This document shows positions 17,407 to 26,307 of a DNA stretch of 43,299 nt, piece by piece (position 1 is the first letter of the stretch; each line of letters begins with the position of its first letter). The stretch covers positions 28,446 to 71,744 of the forward strand of contig DIJZ01000023.1 in the NCBI GenBank assembly GCA_002421425.1, given 5' to 3'. A program made the translations under genes and the position numbers. This stretch comes from Caldifarciminota bacterium UBA5631 (GTDB lineage Bacteria > Hydrothermota > Hydrothermia > UBA1063). Below the pieces are notes generated by a model. It ran no database searches and had not been told where the DNA came from. It saw only the letters and a program-made list of their open reading frames with translations.

Positions 17407-18663
17407 ATGCTGACGGTAATCCTTATTTTGATTTTCCTTGGAATTCTAATTACAGTTCATGAATTTGGACACTTCTTTGCGTGCAGAAGTCTAAAGATTG
17501 GTGTTGAAGAGTTTTCTATAGGCTTTGGACCCAGGTTGCTTTCTTTTAAAGACAAATATGGTACGCGATATTCTGTATCTTTAATACCTTTTGGTGGCTA
17601 CGTAAAAATCCAGGGAGAAGAAAAGAAAGATGTTTTGAATTCGGGGGACTTCTGGCCTCAGCCTTTCTATAAGAAGATGCTTGTAGTAATCTCAGGGCCT
17701 ATTTTTAATTTAATACTTGCGATTGTTGTTTTTGTAGTAGGGTATTCAATTATCGGGTACGAGACAATTCCACTATACAGAGTCTATCAAGTTCAGGACA
17801 CCTTAACTGAGTTTCAAAGGGGCGACAGTATCATTTCTATTGATGGCAAATCTGTAAAAACCATTGAAGACCTGTACTACTACTTTTCAAAGCGCGAACT
17901 TCATCACGTAAGTGTTTTGCGGGCTAATGAGGTTGTTGACATTACACTAAGGGGGAGAAAGTTTGATTCTTTGAATGTTGTTTTTTATATCCCCCCGGTT
18001 GTCAATCGTGTAGAAAAGGGTAGCCCGGCCTTCAAAGCTGGTATTAAAAGAGGGGATCGCATTCTGAGTTTCAACAACACAGAGATTCAGACCTGGAGCG
18101 ACCTTGTGGATTCAATAAGGCAAAGTGCCGGCAAGGAAGTAAGACTCAACGTTCTCAGAGATAGTGATACCCTACAATTTACCTTGAAGGTATCCGAAGA
18201 AGTTTCTATGGAGAATGTGAAGATTGGAAGGATTGGGATTACTGCGCCTTCAATAAGAAAACGCCTGAACATCTTAGATGCAATTGCTGTTTCAGTCACA
18301 AGAAGCGCAGAAGTGACGTGGATATTTATCGTCTATCTTCTGAGGCTTTTCAGGGGAAAGGTTCCCATTTCAAACCTTGGTGGACCAATAATGATCGGAA
18401 AGGTAATTTACAGTGCTACAAGTTATGGGTTATTCCAGTTATTCTATTTGCTTGGGCTCATTTCGATTAACCTCTTCATTGTGAATCTTCTTCCAATTCC
18501 TGCACTTGACGGCTGGCACTTCTGGGTCTACCTTCTCGAAGGTATCTTCAGGCGGGAGTTTTCACCCGAGGCGAAGAGGATTATTCAGCTTATTGGTTTC
18601 ACAATTCTTATAATACTGATGATTTTAATTGCTATTTTTGATATTTTGAGACTTATTCGTTAA
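17407..18663 (+). CDS. rseP: RIP metalloprotease RseP (site-2 protease)
   Basis: A 418-residue intramembrane zinc protease of family M50. The first helix carries HEFGH (residues 18-22) and the C-terminal part carries the matching NLLPIPALDGWH, supplying the third zinc ligand. Between them lie an amphipathic GFGPRLLSF region and two PDZ-like domains (about 120-195 with RGDSIISIDGKSV, and about 195-280 with AGIKRGDRILSFNN). Three to four helices are expected. RseP releases membrane-tethered regulators after a first cut and clears leftover signal peptides. No anti-sigma factor or ECF sigma gene is seen nearby. There is no strong ribosome site within the 4-nt gap after the previous gene. Confidence 0.95.
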   Translation: MLTVILILIFLGILITVHEFGHFFACRSLKIGVEEFSIGFGPRLLSFKDKYGTRYSVSLIPFGGYVKIQGEEKKDVLNSGDFWPQPFYKKMLVVISGPIFNLILAIVVFVVGYSIIGYETIPLYRVYQVQDTLTEFQRGDSIISIDGKSVKTIEDLYYYFSKRELHHVSVLRANEVVDITLRGRKFDSLNVVFYIPPVVNRVEKGSPAFKAGIKRGDRILSFNNTEIQTWSDLVDSIRQSAGKEVRLNVLRDSDTLQFTLKVSEEVSMENVKIGRIGITAPSIRKRLNILDAIAVSVTRSAEVTWIFIVYLLRLFRGKVPISNLGGPIMIGKVIYSATSYGLFQLFYLLGLISINLFIVNLLPIPALDGWHFWVYLLEGIFRREFSPEAKRIIQLIGFTILIILMILIAIFDILRLIR

Positions 18664-18708
18664 AATTGATAACAGTCAGAGTGGGTTAGACTATATTGGG
18701 AGGTTAAA

Positions 18709-20535
18709 ATGGCGGATGGGAAAGATCTCGAGAGGATAATTGCAACAGATTGTGGCAGTACGACAACAAAGGCAATTTTAATAGAAAAGAAAAATGAAGG
18801 TTATAGATTAATTACCCGTGGAGAAGCACCCACAACTGTAGAAGCTCCATTTGAAGATGTCACTAGAGGGGTTTTAAATTCCTTTAGAGAAGTTGAAGAA
18901 CTTACTGGAATTAGATTTCTTGACGGTGAAACGATAATTAAGCCAAAGCACGATGAGAATAGTGGAGTAGATGTTTACGTGTCTACCTCATCTGCCGGTG
19001 GTGGTTTACAGATGCTTGTCTGCGGAGTTGTGAAGACAATGACGGCTGAAAGTGCAGCCAGGGCCGCACTTGGTGCCGGTGCCATTGTGATGGAAGTAAT
19101 TGCGTCGAATGACGGAAGAATGCCTCACGAAAGGGTCGAACTTATCAGAAGGCTTCGACCTGATATGATCCTTCTTGCAGGTGGCGTCGATGGTGGAACA
19201 ATAAAACACGTAGTTGAACTTGCCGAGCTAATAAGAGCAGCGGACCCAAAGCCAAGATTTGGCACAGGGTATGCCCTCCCAGTTATCTACGCAGGTAATA
19301 AAGATGCAAGACAAGAAATAGAAAAGATTCTCGGGGATAAGGTTGCTTTGTTCGTTGTTGATAACATAAGACCGGTTCTGGAGAGAGAGAACCTTGGACC
19401 TGCACGGCATAAGATTCATGACCTATTTATGGAGCATGTAATGCAGCATGCTCCCGGTTACAAGAAACTTATGAGCTGGACAGATCATCCCATTATGCCC
19501 ACTCCTGGAGCCGTAGGTTTGCTTGTTGAAAAGGTTGCAAGGAAAGAGAACATTGACGTTCTTGGTGTAGATATAGGTGGTGCTACAACGGACGTCTTCT
19601 CCGTTTTCGGTGGTATATTCAATAGAACAGTTTCTGCAAATCTCGGAATGAGTTATTCTATTTCTAACGTACTCGTTTCAGCCGGCGTGGAGAACATTTT
19701 GAGATGGGTACCTTTTTCCATTGATGAATATGACCTTAAGAACAGAATCAGGAACAAGATGATCAGACCTACCACCATTCCGCAAACCCTTGAGGAACTG
19801 ATTATCGAACAGGCTATAGCGAGAGAAGCGTTGAGACTTGCCTTCGAGCACCATAAGACAATGGCCGTTGGTTTGAAGGGAGTGCAGCAGGAAAGAACTA
19901 TTTCTGAAGCCTTCGCTCAGACTCTTTCGGGGGCAACCCTTGTTGATATGATGTCGCTTGCCCTCGTTATTGGCTCCGGAGGAGTCCTTTCTCATGCTCC
20001 AAGAAGGGTTCAGTCAGCCCTAATGATGTTAGATGCCTTCCAGCCTGAGGGTGTTACAATGCTTGCTGTTGACTCTATTTTCATGATGCCCCATCTTGGT
20101 GTTCTTTCAGAAGTTCACGAGGCAGCAGCAACGGAGGTTTTCGATAGGGATTGCCTTATAAGGCTTGGATCATCCATTTCCCCTGTAGGTGTTGATAAAG
20201 AAGGTAAAAAATGTATTGGACTTACCCTTGTAATGCAGGATGGGTCAAAAATTGAAAAAGAAATCAACTTTGGTGAACTTATAAGAATTCCTTTTGGTCC
20301 TGGAGAAAAGGCAAAAGCGATCATTGAGCCATCCAAGAATTTTGATGTTGGGGCAGGAAAAGGGAAACGCCTGGAAACGGAAGTTGAGGGTGGAGTAGTG
20401 GGAATCGTGATAGATTGCCGTGGGCGTCCTCTCGATATTCCTGCGGATCCGAAGGATCGAGTTGAAAAACTTTCTTCTTGGGTCAGGTCTCTTGACGTCT
20501 ATCCGCTTGAATTGTACGAGAAGCTGCTCAGGTAA
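18709..20535 (+). CDS. glmL: GlmL/MutL family protein (glutamate-mutase-associated ASKHA ATPase)
   Basis: A 608-residue protein of the GlmL (MutL of the methylaspartate mutase locus) family, unrelated to mismatch-repair MutL. The N-terminal phosphate-binding loop ATDCGSTTTKAILI and the second loop VLGVDIGGATTDVFSVF mark an actin/Hsp70/sugar kinase ATPase fold. LLAGGVDGGTIKHV and SSAGGGLQMLV are typical of the family. In clostridia the gene sits between the two subunit genes of the B12-dependent glutamate mutase and is thought to be a chaperone or reactivase. Here neither subunit gene is in view; the neighbours are rseP (45 nt upstream) and a sigma factor. GGGAGG lies 5 nt before the ATG. Confidence 0.92.
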   Translation: MADGKDLERIIATDCGSTTTKAILIEKKNEGYRLITRGEAPTTVEAPFEDVTRGVLNSFREVEELTGIRFLDGETIIKPKHDENSGVDVYVSTSSAGGGLQMLVCGVVKTMTAESAARAALGAGAIVMEVIASNDGRMPHERVELIRRLRPDMILLAGGVDGGTIKHVVELAELIRAADPKPRFGTGYALPVIYAGNKDARQEIEKILGDKVALFVVDNIRPVLERENLGPARHKIHDLFMEHVMQHAPGYKKLMSWTDHPIMPTPGAVGLLVEKVARKENIDVLGVDIGGATTDVFSVFGGIFNRTVSANLGMSYSISNVLVSAGVENILRWVPFSIDEYDLKNRIRNKMIRPTTIPQTLEELIIEQAIAREALRLAFEHHKTMAVGLKGVQQERTISEAFAQTLSGATLVDMMSLALVIGSGGVLSHAPRRVQSALMMLDAFQPEGVTMLAVDSIFMMPHLGVLSEVHEAAATEVFDRDCLIRLGSSISPVGVDKEGKKCIGLTLVMQDGSKIEKEINFGELIRIPFGPGEKAKAIIEPSKNFDVGAGKGKRLETEVEGGVVGIVIDCRGRPLDIPADPKDRVEKLSSWVRSLDVYPLELYEKLLR

Positions 20536-20565
20536 GCAGTGTAAAAAGGTTTCAATCATTTATTG

Positions 20566-21438
20566 ATGACAGAAAAGCGGAGTGACAGTTCCTTCGAATA
20601 CCTTTTTAAGGAAATTGAGCACGTTTCGAGAGAGTTATCCCCCGAAACGGAATTGGAGTACATCAAGAGAGCTAAGTCTGGTGATAAAGAAGCTGTAGAA
20701 AAACTTATAGTCGCCACACTCCCGCAGATATTTGAAATGGCCAAGTACCTTGCGAGCGTCTTCCAGCTTGGGAATGATATAATTCCCGATCTCGTCAACG
20801 AGGGGAATAGAGGTGTACTTGTGGCCATAAAGAAGTTCGACCCAACCAAAGCCAACAGGCTCTATTCCTATGCCTGGTACTGGGCGAGAGACTACATGAT
20901 TAAGTTTTTAAAAAGCTATCTCGGGGACATTAAATTCCCGGATTCCATTATAAGAAAAATCAGGCAGATTAAGCGTGCAGAAAGAGAGTATATTTCAAGA
21001 GAAGGCAAAAATCCTACCGATGAAGATATTGCTGATGCTGTTGGCCTTTCTTCTCATGAGGTAAGAGCGCTCAGGGCCGTTTCCCTCTCTCCAAGAAGCC
21101 TTGACCGGGCCATCGACGAAGAGGAGGACAATAAAGAAACTCTCGTTGACATTGTGGGTCAGAAAGCTCTCCCTTCACCAGAAAAGTATTATGCAGAAGT
21201 CAAAATGAATCAGCTAGTTAAGGAAATATTTGGGTTCCTGAGCAAAAAGGAGTCTGAAATAATAAAACTTTCCTTTGGATTTGAAGATGGGAAAAGATAC
21301 ACCCTTGAGGAGATTGGAAACAAGCTCGGAATAACTAAACAAAGGGTATCGCAGCTGCGGGATAGAGCGTTGAGAAGGCTTCGAGAGAAGTATGGAGACC
21401 GTGCAAATGATATCTTTAAGCAGTTGTACGAAGAGTAG
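20566..21438 (+). CDS. RNA polymerase sigma-70 factor (primary-like, lacks region 1.1)
   Basis: A 290-residue sigma factor. Region 1.2 is at ELEYIKRAKSGDKEAVEKLI. Region 2 has DLVNEGNRGVLVAIKKFDP and YSYAWYWARDYMI, keeping the aromatic row used in promoter melting. Region 3 has GKNPTDEDIADAVGLS. Region 4 has SFGFEDGKRYTLEEIG and the helix-turn-helix ITKQRVSQLRDRALRRLR. No long region 1.1 is present, so it resembles short SigA/RpoS-type factors; whether it is the only housekeeping sigma cannot be judged here. The -35 TTGA and -10 TAnnnT promoters in this window would suit such a factor. ATG at 20566 is preferred over an adjacent TTG at 20563. Ribosome site weak (AAGG, 16 nt away). Confidence 0.93.
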   Translation: MTEKRSDSSFEYLFKEIEHVSRELSPETELEYIKRAKSGDKEAVEKLIVATLPQIFEMAKYLASVFQLGNDIIPDLVNEGNRGVLVAIKKFDPTKANRLYSYAWYWARDYMIKFLKSYLGDIKFPDSIIRKIRQIKRAEREYISREGKNPTDEDIADAVGLSSHEVRALRAVSLSPRSLDRAIDEEEDNKETLVDIVGQKALPSPEKYYAEVKMNQLVKEIFGFLSKKESEIIKLSFGFEDGKRYTLEEIGNKLGITKQRVSQLRDRALRRLREKYGDRANDIFKQLYEE

Positions 21439-21468
21439 TTTAGTAGAGTTAATTTAGAAGATTTGTAA

Positions 21469-22665
21469 TCAGTCTTTCCTGTCGTCCAGTATTTTTATTC
21501 CGGGTAAGTCCATGCCTGCGAGGAATTCGAGGGTTGCGCCTCCTCCAGATGAAACGTGGCTGAACCTGTCTTCATCAAGTCTTGTCTTCTCAAGGACCGT
21601 TAAAGTATCTCCGCCTCCAAGAACAGAGAAAACGCCCTGACTGGTTTTGTATGCAATAGCTCTGCATATTTCGGTGCTTCCCTTTGAAAACTCGTCAACT
21701 TCGATCACTCCAAGAGGCCCATTCCAGAATACTGTTCCAGTTTCAGGAATCAGGGAAATGTACCTTCCAATGGTAATGGGTCCGATATCGACTCCCATCA
21801 TATCATCAGGGATATCTCTCACCGCTTTGTAGTTTGCGTCCTCAGCAATTTTGTCTGCCACCACGTGGTCTTCTGGAAGAACAATTTTATCTGTAGAAAT
21901 ATAGTCTTTGACTTTCTCTACCATCTCTTCCTCAAGAAGAGATTTTCCTATCTTGACCCCTGTGGCATACAGAAAGGTATAAGCCATTCCGCCACCGATG
22001 AGAAAAGCATCTGCTTTTGGAAGAAGATATTCGATAAGTCCTATCTTGTCCTTTACTTTGGCACCACCAAGAATCACCACGAATGGATGTTCAGGATTCT
22101 CCCGGACTTTCGTCAGGGCTTCAACTTCCTTCTTCATCAAAATCCCTGCCGCTCGAGTTTTTACATTCACAGCCATACCGTAAGTTGATGCGTGGGCTCT
22201 ATGAGCAGTGGCAAAGGCATCATTAACGTAAATGTCGCAATAGGATGCTAACTTTTCCGAAAATTCCGGATCATTCTTCTCTTCTTCTTCATGAAATCTG
22301 AGATTTTCAAGAAGAAGTATCTCGCCATCCTTCAATTCGTCGACTAACTTCCTGGTGTTTTCGCCAATGCAATCATCAGCAAATTTTACTTCTTTTTTGA
22401 GTAACCTTGAAAGATGTTCAGCCACGGGTTTCAATGAATACTTTGGATCTCTGGAACCTTTTGGTCTACCAAGGTGAGAAGCCAAAATGACCCTACCATC
22501 ACGATCTGTTAGATATGTAATTGTAGGAATCGTTTTGCGAATTCTGATATCATCGACAATGTTCCCATCCTTAATGGGAACATTGAAGTCCACTCGTACG
22601 AACACCCTTTTACCCTTGAAAATATTGTCGGGTAAATCAAGAATTGAAAGTTTTGCGTAGCTCAT
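21469..22665 (-). CDS. pgk: Phosphoglycerate kinase
   Basis: A full-length 398-residue glycolytic enzyme that transfers phosphate from 1,3-bisphosphoglycerate to ADP. Signatures are VFVRVDFNVPIKDG, SHLGRPKG, LENLRFHEEEEKND, VILGGAKVKDKIG, NGPLGVIEV and the nucleotide loop LGGGDT. The start overlaps the GAPDH stop by 4 nt (ATGA), with AAAGG just upstream, so the two are translationally coupled. It is the last gene of a four-gene unit and is convergent with the sigma gene, leaving a 30-nt gap. Confidence 0.97.
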   Translation of the reverse strand: MSYAKLSILDLPDNIFKGKRVFVRVDFNVPIKDGNIVDDIRIRKTIPTITYLTDRDGRVILASHLGRPKGSRDPKYSLKPVAEHLSRLLKKEVKFADDCIGENTRKLVDELKDGEILLLENLRFHEEEEKNDPEFSEKLASYCDIYVNDAFATAHRAHASTYGMAVNVKTRAAGILMKKEVEALTKVRENPEHPFVVILGGAKVKDKIGLIEYLLPKADAFLIGGGMAYTFLYATGVKIGKSLLEEEMVEKVKDYISTDKIVLPEDHVVADKIAEDANYKAVRDIPDDMMGVDIGPITIGRYISLIPETGTVFWNGPLGVIEVDEFSKGSTEICRAIAYKTSQGVFSVLGGGDTLTVLEKTRLDEDRFSHVSSGGGATLEFLAGMDLPGIKILDDRKD

Positions 22666-23657
22666 AGCCTTTGTGCCATGTATTCAATAAAATCAACAAG
22701 TCTCGTTGAATATCCCCATTCGTTATCATACCACCCGAAAACCTTCACCATCGTTCCATCGACAACCTGAGTGAGGGATGGATCAAAAATTACAGAGTGA
22801 GTGTCTCCAACAAAATCAATAGAAACGAGGGGTTCCTCACAGTACATTAAGTATTTAGATTGTGCTTTTTTGAAAGCCTCGTTTACAGCCTCTTGTGTTG
22901 TTGCTTTTTCCACTTCACATGCGAAATCAACTATAGAAACATCAGACACGGGAACGCGCAGAGAAATCGCCTGTATTTTACCCTTTAGTTCTGGATAGAT
23001 TTCAAAGATAGTCTTAGCAGCACCCGTTGATGTTGGGATAATGGACAAGCCTGCTGCTCTAGCTCTTCTTACGTCCTTGTGAGGCTGGTCAAGGATTCTC
23101 TGATCATTGGTGTATGCGTGCACAGTAGTCATTACGCCGCGCTTTATGCCAAAGTTATCGTGCAATACTTTGACAATGTGAGCAAAAGCATTTGTTGTAC
23201 ACGAAGAAGACGAAACAATGTGGTGCCTTGCAGGATCGTATATATTTTCGTTAACTCCCATCACTATTGTTGCATCAATTTCACCTTTCGCGGGGGCGCT
23301 TATGACTACCTTTCTGACGCTACCTTTCATATGAACACTTGCTTTTTCTTTGCTCGTAAACAACCCGGTTGATTCAACTACGATTTGAACCCCAAGAGCA
23401 TCCCATGGGAGATTCGCAGGGTCCTTTTCTTTAAGTACTTTTACTTTCTGGGAACCGACAATTATAGAATCGCCTTCAACACTGACGTCTTTTGCGTATT
23501 TTCCAAAAACAGAGTCATATTTTAGCAGGGTTGCAAGTATCTCAGGTTCTGCGAGGTCATTTACTGCCACGAATTCCAGGTCTTTCCGCTCCAGTCCGAT
23601 TTTTAGAACCTGTCTTCCAATGCGCCCAAACCCATTAATTCCAACTTTTACTGCCAT
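22662..23657 (-). CDS. gap: Glyceraldehyde-3-phosphate dehydrogenase
   Basis: A 331-residue type I GAPDH. The NAD-binding start is VGINGFGRIGRQ; the catalytic cysteine lies in SSSSCTTNAFA; the phosphate-site segment is VMTTVHAYTNDQ and RAAGLSIIPTSTGAAK; the C-terminal signature is WYDNEWGYSTR. Asp near residue 34 is replaced by Asn (VAVNDLAEPE), which is frequent in enzymes with relaxed NAD/NADP preference, so cofactor choice is open. AAGGAGG precedes the ATG. It forms an operon with pgk downstream and with YtxG- and YtxH-like genes upstream. Confidence 0.97.
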   Translation of the reverse strand: MAVKVGINGFGRIGRQVLKIGLERKDLEFVAVNDLAEPEILATLLKYDSVFGKYAKDVSVEGDSIIVGSQKVKVLKEKDPANLPWDALGVQIVVESTGLFTSKEKASVHMKGSVRKVVISAPAKGEIDATIVMGVNENIYDPARHHIVSSSSCTTNAFAHIVKVLHDNFGIKRGVMTTVHAYTNDQRILDQPHKDVRRARAAGLSIIPTSTGAAKTIFEIYPELKGKIQAISLRVPVSDVSIVDFACEVEKATTQEAVNEAFKKAQSKYLMYCEEPLVSIDFVGDTHSVIFDPSLTQVVDGTMVKVFGWYDNEWGYSTRLVDFIEYMAQRL

Positions 23658-23696
23658 AAAAACCTCCTTCTTGTCGTTTACAATATCTACTACTTG

Positions 23697-23873
23697 CTAG
23701 GTTTTTTCTTCTTCGATTTTCTTTTTGATTATTTCGACCAGATTTTGAGCGTATGATTTGATTTTTTCACGGTTTTCCTTGCCCGTACCAGGTGTGAAAA
23801 GCAGGGCAAGAATTGCACCTACTATTACACCTCCGATGAATGGAAGTGCAACACATTCTTTTTTTTCAGTCAT
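23697..23873 (-). CDS. YtxH-like small membrane protein
   Basis: A 58-residue open frame. It has a short charged N-terminus, a single glycine-rich hydrophobic helix (FIGGVIVGAILALLFTPGTG) and a lysine/glutamate-rich amphipathic tail. This is the layout of the YtxH family, in which the helix ends in a TPxxG-type turn. It overlaps the end of the preceding gene by 8 nt, with GGGAGG upstream of the ATG. In Bacillus subtilis ytxG (DUF948) precedes ytxH in a general-stress operon, and the same order is seen here. Role inferred as a membrane-associated stress or envelope protein. Confidence 0.85.
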   Translation of the reverse strand: MTEKKECVALPFIGGVIVGAILALLFTPGTGKENREKIKSYAQNLVEIIKKKIEEEKT

Positions 23874-24183
23874 TTCTTTCCTCCCTTTTTCTGAAAAACC
23901 CCAATAGTAGCTTAAAGAAAGAGGAAATCGGCAGGAAGAAGGACATCGTTTTGGATACCTGTTTGAATCCCCTCTCTACATCAGCACTTACAATTTTGGC
24001 TTTCAAAGTGATTATCCGCAAGTTTTCAAGGATTTCAGGAAGCTGGGTGCCAACGGAATCCATAAGGGTATTAAGTTTTTTGAGGCTTTCATTGAGTTTC
24101 AGTAGTAGCACAAATACATAAACTTGCAGTGCTACAAGAAGAACTAACGCCACTGATATTAAAATAGAAATTAACACTTTCAT
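23866..24183 (-). CDS. DUF948/YtxG-like membrane protein
   Basis: A 105-residue protein with one N-terminal membrane helix (about residues 3-28), a helical segment with coiled-coil character (residues ~30-60: KLNESLKKLNTLMDSVGTQL) and a basic C-terminal tail (FFRKREERND). The match to DUF948 rests on this architecture and on the adjacent YtxH-like gene, not on a strong motif. It is the first gene of a unit with GAPDH and PGK. The ATG at 24183 lies seven bases after a -10 hexamer and has no Shine-Dalgarno sequence. Confidence 0.75.
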   Translation of the reverse strand: MKVLISILISVALVLLVALQVYVFVLLLKLNESLKKLNTLMDSVGTQLPEILENLRIITLKAKIVSADVERGFKQVSKTMSFFLPISSFFKLLLGFFRKREERND

Positions 24184-24190
24184 AGTTAAA

Positions 24191-24219
24191 CATATAAGGC
24201 TTATGGCTTATTTAGTCAA
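24191..24219 (-). promoter_or_regulatory. Promoter of the ytxG-like/ytxH/gap/pgk unit, leaderless
   Basis: Minus-strand TTGACT (24219-24214) and TATATG (24196-24191) are 17 bp apart, with seven bases to the ATG at 24183. TTATAT with a 16-bp spacer is an alternative register. If correct, glycolytic gap and pgk are transcribed from here; I see no convincing separate promoter in the 39 nt before gap. Confidence 0.6.
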
Positions 24220-24298
24220 ACTGGGCGTTGAGGGCCTTGAAGTTTTAGTATTACTGGGGAAATTCCACTTAATTAAGGCATTTTCTGCTGCAGTTCTC

Positions 24299-24327
24299 TT
24301 TTCTGTCTAAAAAGCTTAGTTTATAAT
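24299..24327 (+). promoter_or_regulatory. Promoter of the transketolase unit
   Basis: A perfect TATAAT at 24322-24327 lies 17 bp after a poor -35 (TTTTCT at 24299-24304). The expected +1 is A24334, giving a 13-nt leader that begins with AAAGGAG, before the ATG at 24347. Confidence 0.55.
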
Positions 24328-24346
24328 TATGCAAAGGAGTTTTTTT

Positions 24347-26275
24347 ATGCCATTTGAAAAGCCAGTTCTTAGTGAGACAGAAATAGCAGAACTTAAGAAT
24401 CTCGGAAGAGTAGTCAGGGGCGATATCATCAAAATGACCACCCTTGCACAATCAGGACATCCCGGCGGTTCTATGTCGTCATGCGACCTTTACCTTGTAG
24501 TGTGGAGATATGCAAGAATTAATCCTGAACACCCTGATTGGGAAATGCGTGATAGGATTGTCGTATCCCATGGACACACGTCGCCAGGGGTATACGCTGT
24601 CCTGGGAAGACGTGGTTTTTTCGATATAAATGATGCAATCGCATACTTCAGAATGGCGGGTTCCCCTTTTGAAGGTCACGTGGAGCGCGAAGTTCCTGGC
24701 GTTGAGTGGACAACGGGAAATTTAGGACAGGGATTATCAGCAGGAGTCGGATTTGCAATTGCATCCAGGATTCTTAAAAGGGATTTTCATGTCTTTGTTC
24801 TTATGAGCGACGCCGAGCAGGCAAAGGGACAGGTAGCCGAAGCACGCAGGATTGCGAAAAAATTTGGCTTGAACAATATCACTGTCATCGTAGACTATAA
24901 TGACAAGCAAATATCCGGAAATGCTCATGAAATAATGCCTGTGAACATAAAATCTAACTACGAAGCTGATGGCTGGAGGGTAATTGATATCGATGGCCAC
25001 AACTATGCGCAGATATATTGGGCGCTTCGAGAAGCTATTTTGAACAAGGACGCTCCTGTGTGCATACTTGCACATACAGTAATGGGAAAGGGTGTTTCCT
25101 TCATGGAAAATGTCGAAGCTTACCACGGAAAAGCGTTAAATTATGAAGAATATAAGAGGGCAATTGAAGAGCTTTGCGTTGTGGATGATCTTCAATTCTA
25201 CGAAGAAAAGAGAAAGAGGGCCGAATTCCCGGAATTTAGAAGGAAGTTTGAATATGATATTACGATTTCAATACCTGATGTCACTTTGTACGGAGCCAGC
25301 GAGAAGGTGGCAACAAGGGTAGCTGTAGGGAATCAGTTGAAACGTTTTGGTGACGTGAATCTTAATCTCTCCGGCCATACGCCCGTAGCGGTTTTTGATT
25401 GTGATCTTGCTGAATCTTTAAGATTTACTGAATTTCAAAAGAACTTTCCTGCCCACTTTTTTGAGAATGGAGTTCAAGAGCACTCAACGGCAACGGTGGC
25501 AGGTGCTGCAAGCACTCAGGGAGTAATTTCAGTCTTTGGAGATTTTGGTGTTTTTGGCATAGATGAAACATATAATCAGCAGAGGCTCAATGACATAAAT
25601 AGAACGAACCTGAAACTCGTGGTTTCCCACATAGGAATTGACGTGGGAGAAGATGGCAAAACTCACCACTGTATTGACTATATCGGAGTATTGAGAAACC
25701 TGTATGGATTTAAGTTAATTATTCCAGCCGATGGTAATCAGGCTCAAAAAGCATTCAATCATATTATGAAAGAGTTCGGGAATTTTGCTATTGCTGTTGG
25801 CCGGTCGAATTGGCCAATAATAGTTGATACTTCAGGAGAACCATTTTTTGGGGAAAAGTATGAGTTTCAATATGGAGTCGCAGATTTACTTAGAGAGGGG
25901 AATTCCGGGTCCATTGTGGTGTATGGTGCGACGGTTCATAAGGGAATTGAAGTTTACGAGCACCTGTCGTCGAAAGGTGTTACACTTAATGTGATAAACA
26001 TTTCAGCACCTTTTCGCCTGGACGAGGACCTCTTATTAAGGAAGGAAATTACCCAGCATCCAATTTTTGTTTATGAGGACCATAATGTGCTAACAGGTCT
26101 TGGGACGATACTTGCAGACTTTTACGTTTCAAAAGGTATTCCTGTAAGTATAATTAAGTTCGGTGTTCCGGGTTACGCCCGCTCAGGGGCTGCGAAAGAC
26201 CTTTATCAGATGTATGAACTTGCACCCGAACAGGTTTCAAAGAAAGTTTTTGACATTTTGAAGGCCAAGGCATAA
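24347..26275 (+). CDS. tkt: Transketolase (single-chain, thiamine diphosphate-dependent)
   Basis: A 642-residue transketolase, moving two-carbon ketol units in the pentose phosphate pathway. The N-terminal substrate and cofactor region has SGHPGGSMSSCDL, SHGHTSPGVYA and TTGNLGQGLSAGVGFA. The pyrimidine domain has the catalytic Glu in VQEHSTATVAGA, and SHIGIDVGEDGKTHH follows. The usual GDG of the diphosphate/Mg motif reads SDAEQ, with the metal-binding Asp and the downstream Asn (IVDYND) kept. A C-terminal domain completes the chain. ATG at 24347 is chosen over 24329: AAGGAG lies 7 nt before it, whereas 24329 lies upstream of the expected transcription start. Confidence 0.92.
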   Translation: MPFEKPVLSETEIAELKNLGRVVRGDIIKMTTLAQSGHPGGSMSSCDLYLVVWRYARINPEHPDWEMRDRIVVSHGHTSPGVYAVLGRRGFFDINDAIAYFRMAGSPFEGHVEREVPGVEWTTGNLGQGLSAGVGFAIASRILKRDFHVFVLMSDAEQAKGQVAEARRIAKKFGLNNITVIVDYNDKQISGNAHEIMPVNIKSNYEADGWRVIDIDGHNYAQIYWALREAILNKDAPVCILAHTVMGKGVSFMENVEAYHGKALNYEEYKRAIEELCVVDDLQFYEEKRKRAEFPEFRRKFEYDITISIPDVTLYGASEKVATRVAVGNQLKRFGDVNLNLSGHTPVAVFDCDLAESLRFTEFQKNFPAHFFENGVQEHSTATVAGAASTQGVISVFGDFGVFGIDETYNQQRLNDINRTNLKLVVSHIGIDVGEDGKTHHCIDYIGVLRNLYGFKLIIPADGNQAQKAFNHIMKEFGNFAIAVGRSNWPIIVDTSGEPFFGEKYEFQYGVADLLREGNSGSIVVYGATVHKGIEVYEHLSSKGVTLNVINISAPFRLDEDLLLRKEITQHPIFVYEDHNVLTGLGTILADFYVSKGIPVSIIKFGVPGYARSGAAKDLYQMYELAPEQVSKKVFDILKAKA

Positions 26276-26307
26276 ACTCATATTTACAAAAATTAAGGAG
26301 GCAGCGT

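Larger units (their letters stand above)
24184..24346. other. Divergent region between ytxG-like and tkt genes
   Basis: This 163-nt gap holds the two divergent promoters (24191-24219 minus, 24299-24327 plus). A 35-codon hydrophobic open frame (24203-24310, plus) with no ribosome site also lies here; I do not call it a gene. Confidence 0.5.

Noticed and set aside
18709..20535. Mismatch repair MutL for the 608-residue protein
   Set aside because: The shared name is historical; this is an ASKHA-fold GlmL protein. The true mismatch repair MutL is at 27504-29186.
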